Made by a program: the position numbers and the translations under genes
Notes under the pieces: generated by a model
The model's input: only the letters and a program-made list of their open reading frames with translations
The model's database searches: none
Told to the model about the DNA's origin: nothing
Part shown: piece by piece, positions 13,870 through 17,359 of the stretch
How positions within the stretch are numbered: the stretch's first letter is position 1
Layout: every line of letters starts with the position of its first letter
Source: an uncultured Clostridia bacterium
Lineage (GTDB): Bacteria > Bacillota > Clostridia > UMGS1883
Direction of reading: 5' to 3'
DNA: 17,359 nt
Assembly: GCA_947624455.1 (NCBI GenBank)
Contig: CANQKL010000015.1
Coordinates: 1-17,359, forward strand

Positions 13870-15519
13870 TCACTCGGGCTTAAAGCTGCTCTTTAACGGA
13901 GCTGTACGGTTAAATACGCCGGGATTCTTGCTGTCGTGGGTGAAATAGCCCATGCGCACAAACTGGAACGGCACGCCCGGCTCCTCCTCAAGGAGGGAAG
14001 GCTCCAGCTTGGCGTCGGGGTAGACAGTCACCGAGTTAGGATTGATGAAGTCGTCGAAATTGTCCTCCTCAAGGAGGGTGGCGACGTTTTCCCTGTTAAA
14101 AATATTGTCGTAATAGCGCACCTCGGCGTCGGCGGCATGATCCACGCTGAGCCAGTGAATATTGCCCTTCACCTTCCGACCGTCGGCGGGCTTACCGTTG
14201 CCGGTTTCAAGGTCAACGGAGCATTTCAGCTCGGCCACGTTGCCCTCCCCATCGTGAATCACCTCGTCGCAGCGCATGATATAGGCCCCCATGAGCCGAA
14301 CCTCGCCGCCCGGGATCAAGCGCTTGAAGCCGGGAACGGGCGTTTCCATAAAGTCGCCTCGTTCTATCCACAACTCCGGCCCAAAGGGCAGAGCGCGGGT
14401 GCCCTCCTCGGGCTTTTGAGGATTGTTTGGCAAATCAAAAGTCTCTCGCTTACCGGCGGGGTAGTTGGTAACAGTGACCTTCAGCGGCTCCATGACCGCC
14501 ACTCGGCGTTGAGCGTTTTGATTAAGCTCCTCGCAGATGCAGTACTCCAGCAGCTTTATATCCGCCATGGAATCGGCCTTAGCGACGCCGCTGCGGCGAA
14601 TGAAGTCCAGTATCGCGGCAGGGGTGTAGCCCCGGCGGCGCAGGCCCAGCAGGGTCGGCATCCTCGGGTCGTCCCAGCCGTCAACGTAACCCATTTCCAC
14701 CAGCTTGCGCAGATACCTCTTGCTCATGACGGTGTACGTCATGTTCAGGCGGGCGAACTCCCACTGATGAGGCCGCGGGTCAAAGCCCAGATTTTCCACC
14801 ACCCAGTTGTACAGTGGGCGGTGATTTTCAAACTCAATGGAGCAAAGGGAGTGGGTTATGCCCTCCAGCGCGTCCTGAATTGGGTGAGCGAAGTCGTACA
14901 TTGGGTAAATGCACCACTTGTTGCCCTGGCGGTGATGGTTGGCGTAAAGTATTCGGTAGATAACGGGGTCGCGCATATTCATATTGGGCGAGGACATATC
15001 TATCTTGGCCCTCAGAGTGCGGCTGCCCTCGGGGAACTCCCCGGCCCTCATGCGGCGGAACAGATCCAAATTTTCCTCCACGGACCGGTTTTTGTAGGGG
15101 CTGTCCTTGCCGGGAGCGGTGAGGGTGCCCCGGTACTCGGCCATTTCCTCATGGCTGAGGTCGCAGACGAAGGCTTTTCCGTCCATGATGAGCTTTTCCG
15201 CCAGCTCGTAGCACTTGTCGAAGTAGTCGCTGCCGTAGAATATGTGATCCGGCGCGCAGCCCAGCCAGCGAAGGTCGGCCTCGATGGCCTTAACAAACTC
15301 GTCGTCCTCCTTAACTGGGTTGGTATCGTCATAGCGGAGGTTGAACTGGCCGCCGTGGGTCTTAGCGGCGGTGTAGTTTATCCAGATAGCCTTAGCGCTG
15401 CCGATATGGAGGTAGCCGTTAGGCTCGGGCGGGAACCGGGTATGCACATGAGTCTCCCTGCCGGAGGCCAGGTCGTCCTCGATTATATCGTTGATGAAGT
15501 TGGAATAACGTTCTTCCAT
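13870..15519 (-). CDS. glnS: Glutaminyl-tRNA synthetase
   Basis: Charges tRNA-Gln with glutamine in the cytosol. From ATG 15519 it has 549 residues, close to the 554 of the E. coli enzyme. Class I motifs are intact: the HIGH region PPEPNGYLHIGSAK, with HIG at 38-40, and the KMSKS equivalent VMSKR at 264-268. The GlnRS-type two-part anticodon-binding beta-barrel follows, including LSVDHAADAEVRYYDNIF and the C-terminal PGVPFQFVRMGYF. The frame is open 34 codons upstream, but GGGAG stands six bases before 15519 and the upstream part overlaps the promoter. Most Firmicutes make Gln-tRNA by GatCAB amidation, so a GlnRS points to an acquired gene. Confidence 0.96.
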   Translation of the reverse strand: MEERYSNFINDIIEDDLASGRETHVHTRFPPEPNGYLHIGSAKAIWINYTAAKTHGGQFNLRYDDTNPVKEDDEFVKAIEADLRWLGCAPDHIFYGSDYFDKCYELAEKLIMDGKAFVCDLSHEEMAEYRGTLTAPGKDSPYKNRSVEENLDLFRRMRAGEFPEGSRTLRAKIDMSSPNMNMRDPVIYRILYANHHRQGNKWCIYPMYDFAHPIQDALEGITHSLCSIEFENHRPLYNWVVENLGFDPRPHQWEFARLNMTYTVMSKRYLRKLVEMGYVDGWDDPRMPTLLGLRRRGYTPAAILDFIRRSGVAKADSMADIKLLEYCICEELNQNAQRRVAVMEPLKVTVTNYPAGKRETFDLPNNPQKPEEGTRALPFGPELWIERGDFMETPVPGFKRLIPGGEVRLMGAYIMRCDEVIHDGEGNVAELKCSVDLETGNGKPADGRKVKGNIHWLSVDHAADAEVRYYDNIFNRENVATLLEEDNFDDFINPNSVTVYPDAKLEPSLLEEEPGVPFQFVRMGYFTHDSKNPGVFNRTAPLKSSFKPE

Positions 15520-15609
15520 GATGATCTCCCTTTCGGGCGAAGCTGCCATAGCCCCGCGCAATCCTGGGCGACGGCGCGCTGAGATCGCGCAAATATCGCC
15601 TTGAAATTT

Positions 15610-15638
15610 ATTATACACCATTTGTCCTGAAAAATCAA
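15610..15638 (-). promoter_or_regulatory. glnS promoter
   Basis: On the minus strand, TTGATT (15633-15638) and TATAAT (15610-15615) are exactly 17 bases apart. The predicted start near 15604 gives a leader of about 85 bases, too short for a T-box, and I see no T-box motifs in it. Confidence 0.8.
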
Positions 15639-15712
15639 TACAAACTTAGTAAAGATATTCTCATGATTTTTGTTTATATTTGTCAAATTGAAAAAAATTT
15701 ACAAAAGGGGAC

Positions 15713-15741
15713 TTGAAAAATTCGCCAATTTGTTATATTAT
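15713..15741 (+). promoter_or_regulatory. pfkA promoter
   Basis: TTGAAA (15713-15718) and TATTAT (15736-15741) are 17 bases apart. Transcription should start near 15748, leaving about 29 bases before the ATG, including AGGAGG. It is divergent from the glnS promoter, with about 75 AT-rich bases between the two -35 boxes that could hold a shared regulatory site. Confidence 0.7.
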
Positions 15742-15776
15742 ATTGGAGAGAGAATATTATTACAGGAGGAACAACC

Positions 15777-16898
15777 ATGAGCGACATAAAAAGAATTGCA
15801 ATCCTCACCGGCGGCGGAGACTGTCCCGGTCTGAACGCCGTGATCCGCGCTGTGACAAAGACAGCTATATGTAAGTACGGTTTGGAGGTCGTAGGCATAC
15901 GCAAGGGCTATCATGGCCTTTATCACAAAGATTTTGTGCCACTGACCCTTGACAGCGTCCAGGAGATAATCAGCGAGGGCGGCACGATCCTCAAGAGTTC
16001 CAACAAGGACAATCTCTTTATCTATCCCATCAGGGATGAAAACGACAATATCGTCCGGGACGAGAACGGAAAGATAATGTATCACGACGTCAGCGACGTG
16101 GCGGTGCAGAACCTTAAGGACGCCGGTATAGACGCGCTGTTCATTTTGGGCGGCGACGGAACGCTCACCAGCGGCCGCGACTTTGCCCGTAAAGGGGTCA
16201 ACGTCATCGGCATACCCAAGACCATTGACAACGACCTGGCCGAGACGGACTACACCTTTGGTTTTGACACGGCGATAACCACGGCGACGGAGTCTTTTGA
16301 CCGCATACGCACCACCGCCAAGAGCCACGGCCGCATCATGGTAGTGGAGATAATGGGTCGGGGCGCGGGCTGGCTGACGCTCCACGGCGGCATTGCCGGG
16401 GCGGCGGACGTTATACTCATTCCCGAGATACCCTATGATATAAATAAGGTGGCGGATAAGATCAAGGCCGACTTTGCCAAGGGCAAGGACTTTGCCATCG
16501 TGGCCTGTGCCGAGGGCGCCAAGCCCAAGGATGGCGAGGCCGTTGTGCTTAAGGTTCGGGAGGACAGTCCCGACCCCATCCGTCTGGGCGGCGTGTCCCA
16601 TGTAGTGGCCGACCAGTTGGAGGAGCTTTGCAATAACGAAGCCCGGGCCACAGTGCTGGGTCACACTCAGCGCGGCGGCGTAACCACCGGTCATGACAGG
16701 GTGCTTTCCTCCCGTTACGGCTATGCGGCGGTGGAGCTGGCTATGCAGGGCAAGTTTGGCAACATAGTGGCCCTCCACGGTGATGAGATAGGTTACGCCT
16801 CTTTGGAGGACGTTATCGGGCAAAAGACCAAGAACGTAGACCCCAACGGCGAGCTGGTTCAGATGGCCAAGGCCCTGGGCATCTGCTTCGGGGATTAA
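15777..16898 (+). CDS. pfkA: 6-phosphofructokinase (mixed-type group)
   Basis: Phosphorylates fructose 6-phosphate to fructose 1,6-bisphosphate, the committed step of glycolysis. The 373 residues begin with TGGGDCPGLNAVIR at 11-24 and carry GGDGT at 125-129, PKTIDND at 147-153 with the catalytic aspartate, and EIMGRGAGW at 191-199. At the two positions that separate phosphoryl donors it has Gly (G128, ATP-like; E. coli 104) and Lys (K148, PPi-like; E. coli 124). This combination marks the mixed-substrate group, with ATP use more likely. It is longer than E. coli PfkA, with an acidic insert around 85-107. Strong AGGAGG and its own promoter. Confidence 0.93.
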   Translation: MSDIKRIAILTGGGDCPGLNAVIRAVTKTAICKYGLEVVGIRKGYHGLYHKDFVPLTLDSVQEIISEGGTILKSSNKDNLFIYPIRDENDNIVRDENGKIMYHDVSDVAVQNLKDAGIDALFILGGDGTLTSGRDFARKGVNVIGIPKTIDNDLAETDYTFGFDTAITTATESFDRIRTTAKSHGRIMVVEIMGRGAGWLTLHGGIAGAADVILIPEIPYDINKVADKIKADFAKGKDFAIVACAEGAKPKDGEAVVLKVREDSPDPIRLGGVSHVVADQLEELCNNEARATVLGHTQRGGVTTGHDRVLSSRYGYAAVELAMQGKFGNIVALHGDEIGYASLEDVIGQKTKNVDPNGELVQMAKALGICFGD

Positions 16899-16911
16899 CC
16901 GGCCGCGCCCT

Positions 16912-16995
16912 TTGGGTATAGCATCGCGCCAATTGGGTACAGCGTCATGCTCTTCAGGTTCAGCGTCACGCAAATTGGGTACAGCGTCACGCTGT
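16912..16995. repeat. Four-copy 21-bp imperfect tandem repeat
   Basis: Four contiguous units of exactly 21 bases (16912-16932, 16933-16953, 16954-16974, 16975-16995) begin 13 bases after the pfkA stop. Units 1, 2 and 4 start TTGGGTA; units 2, 3 and 4 share CAGCGTCA. The last unit contains the perfect inverted repeat ACAGCG-TCA-CGCTGT (16981-16995). The period is a multiple of three, so a minus-strand frame reads heptads such as VTLYPI, but there is no good start site for a protein. Confidence 0.85.
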
Positions 16996-17018
16996 AGGAA
17001 AAAAATTTAAAAAACCCC

Positions 17019-17047
17019 TTGACAAACGGGCCGCAACATAGTATAAT
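17019..17047 (+). promoter_or_regulatory. Consensus promoter of the tRNA operon
   Basis: TTGACA (17019-17024) and TATAAT (17042-17047) are both perfect and separated by exactly 17 bases, the strongest sigma-A promoter in the window. It is preceded by an A-rich stretch (17000-17014) that could act as an UP element. Transcription should begin near 17054. Confidence 0.9.
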
Positions 17048-17053
17048 AAGTAA

Positions 17054-17074
17054 GTCGGCGGCGGGGCCGCCGAC
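17054..17074 (+). other. Leader hairpin of the tRNA operon
   Basis: GTCGGCGGC (17054-17062) and GCCGCCGAC (17066-17074) pair perfectly around GGG, beginning at the predicted transcription start and ending 6 bases before tRNA-Asn. It would cap the precursor RNA with a stable stem. Confidence 0.6.
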
Positions 17075-17080
17075 CAATAT

Positions 17081-17156
17081 TCCTCAATAGCTCAGTCGGT
17101 AGAGCATGCGGCTGTTAACCGCAGGGTCGTTGGTTCGAGTCCAACTTGAGGAGCCA
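17081..17156 (+). tRNA. tRNA-Asn (GUU)
   Basis: A 76-base cloverleaf: acceptor TCCTCAA pairs with TTGAGGA, the D stem is GCTC/GAGC, the anticodon stem TGCGG/CCGCA holds GTT at 17114-17116, and the T arm GTTGG/CCAAC encloses TTCGAGT. Discriminator G and CCA are encoded. It is first in the tRNA operon. Confidence 0.97.
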
Positions 17157-17159
17157 TTC

Positions 17160-17234
17160 GGCCCGATGGTCAAGCGGCTAAGACACCGCCCTTTCACGGC
17201 GGTATCACGGGTTCGATTCCCGTTCGGGTCACCA
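17160..17234 (+). tRNA. tRNA-Glu (UUC)
   Basis: A 75-base cloverleaf: acceptor GGCCCGA pairs with TCGGGTC (one G-U), the anticodon stem CCGCC/GGCGG holds TTC at 17193-17195, and the T arm CGGG/CCCG encloses TTCGATT. Discriminator A and CCA are encoded. Three bases separate it from tRNA-Asn, so precursor processing is needed. Confidence 0.97.
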
Positions 17235-17250
17235 CGGTCAGGTGACCGTG
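17233..17250 (+). other. Hairpin in the tRNA-Glu/tRNA-CAU spacer
   Basis: CACGGTCA (17233-17240) and TGACCGTG (17243-17250) pair perfectly around GG. The left arm includes the last two bases of the tRNA-Glu CCA. It may guide processing of the precursor or form a weak attenuator. Confidence 0.55.
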
Positions 17251-17251
17251 C

Positions 17252-17328
17252 GGGCCATTAGCTCAGTTGGTTAGAGCATCCGGCTCATAACCGGACGGTC
17301 CAAGGTTCGAGTCCTTGATGGCCCACCA
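17252..17328 (+). tRNA. tRNA with CAU anticodon (Ile2 or elongator Met)
   Basis: A 77-base cloverleaf: acceptor GGGCCAT pairs with ATGGCCC, the anticodon stem TCCGG/CCGGA holds CAT at 17286-17288 in the loop CTCATAA, and the T arm CAAGG/CCTTG encloses TTCGAGT. Discriminator A and CCA are encoded. The acceptor starts with a normal G-C pair, so it is not initiator tRNA. The CTCATAA loop and overall likeness to Firmicute tRNA-Ile2 suggest an AUA-reading tRNA whose C34 is changed to lysidine by TilS, but elongator Met cannot be excluded. Confidence 0.92.
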
Positions 17329-17359
17329 CCGGCTTAACGCCGACCCCTATTCGCGTTTC

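Noticed and set aside
13936..15582. Long plus-strand open frame of 548 codons opposite glnS
   Set aside because: It is the antisense shadow of glnS; the composition is Val/His/Leu-biased, there is no ribosome binding site, and the minus-strand product is unmistakable.
15520..15604. T-box riboswitch in the glnS leader
   Set aside because: The leader predicted from the promoter is only about 85 bases, and neither a T-box sequence nor a terminator pair is visible.
16912..16995. CRISPR array
   Set aside because: The units abut directly with no unique spacers, the repeat has diverged, and there are no cas genes.

Overview
The window reads as a stretch of moderately GC-rich chromosome from a Firmicute of class Clostridia, most likely an Oscillospirales-type gut lineage. 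The grounds are the nadK-argR-recN order, a maf-mreC-mreD-mrdA-minD-mgsA run, strong AGGAGG-type ribosome binding sites, sigma-A-type promoters, and three tRNA genes with encoded CCA ends. The species cannot be named from this sequence. Nearly all genes are housekeeping genes; no phage, transposase, CRISPR or secondary-metabolite genes are visible.

Layout. Positions 1-4279 (+): the tail of an upstream gene, then nadK (NAD kinase), argR (arginine repressor), recN (DNA repair ATPase), an RseC-like membrane protein with a four-cysteine motif, a RidA-family imine deaminase and a small SHOCT-domain membrane protein. Positions 4280-4841: a gene-free stretch with a series of perfect inverted repeats, the first of which looks like the operon terminator. 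Positions 4842-13451 (-): starting from a good promoter at 13507-13536 come maf, mreC, mreD, mrdA (PBP2), minD, mgsA, tex, a 38-residue membrane peptide and a lipoprotein with a C-terminal membrane helix. Positions 13452-13869: a second gene-free stretch with six consecutive perfect hairpins of unrelated sequence. Positions 13870-15519 (-): glnS, divergent from pfkA (15777-16898, +), with a clear promoter for each. Positions 16899-17359: a four-copy 21-bp tandem repeat, then a consensus promoter driving tRNA-Asn(GUU), tRNA-Glu(UUC) and a CAU-anticodon tRNA (Ile2 or elongator Met).

How the genes work together. The minus-strand cluster combines cell elongation (MreC, MreD, PBP2), placement of division or other polar processes (MinD), nucleotide-pool sanitation (Maf), the methylglyoxal bypass of glycolysis (MgsA) and an RNA-binding transcription-associated factor (Tex). 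mreB, rodA, minC and minE, which often accompany these genes, are absent from the window. The plus-strand cluster joins NADP supply, arginine control and recombination repair.

The least ordinary features are in the spacers. At least ten perfect or near-perfect hairpins with 10-14 bp arms and loops of 1-8 nt, mostly unrelated in sequence, fill the two large gaps, and further hairpins sit in several smaller ones. Together with the 21-bp tandem repeat, these are the best candidates for something undescribed. I found no convincing new multi-gene system.
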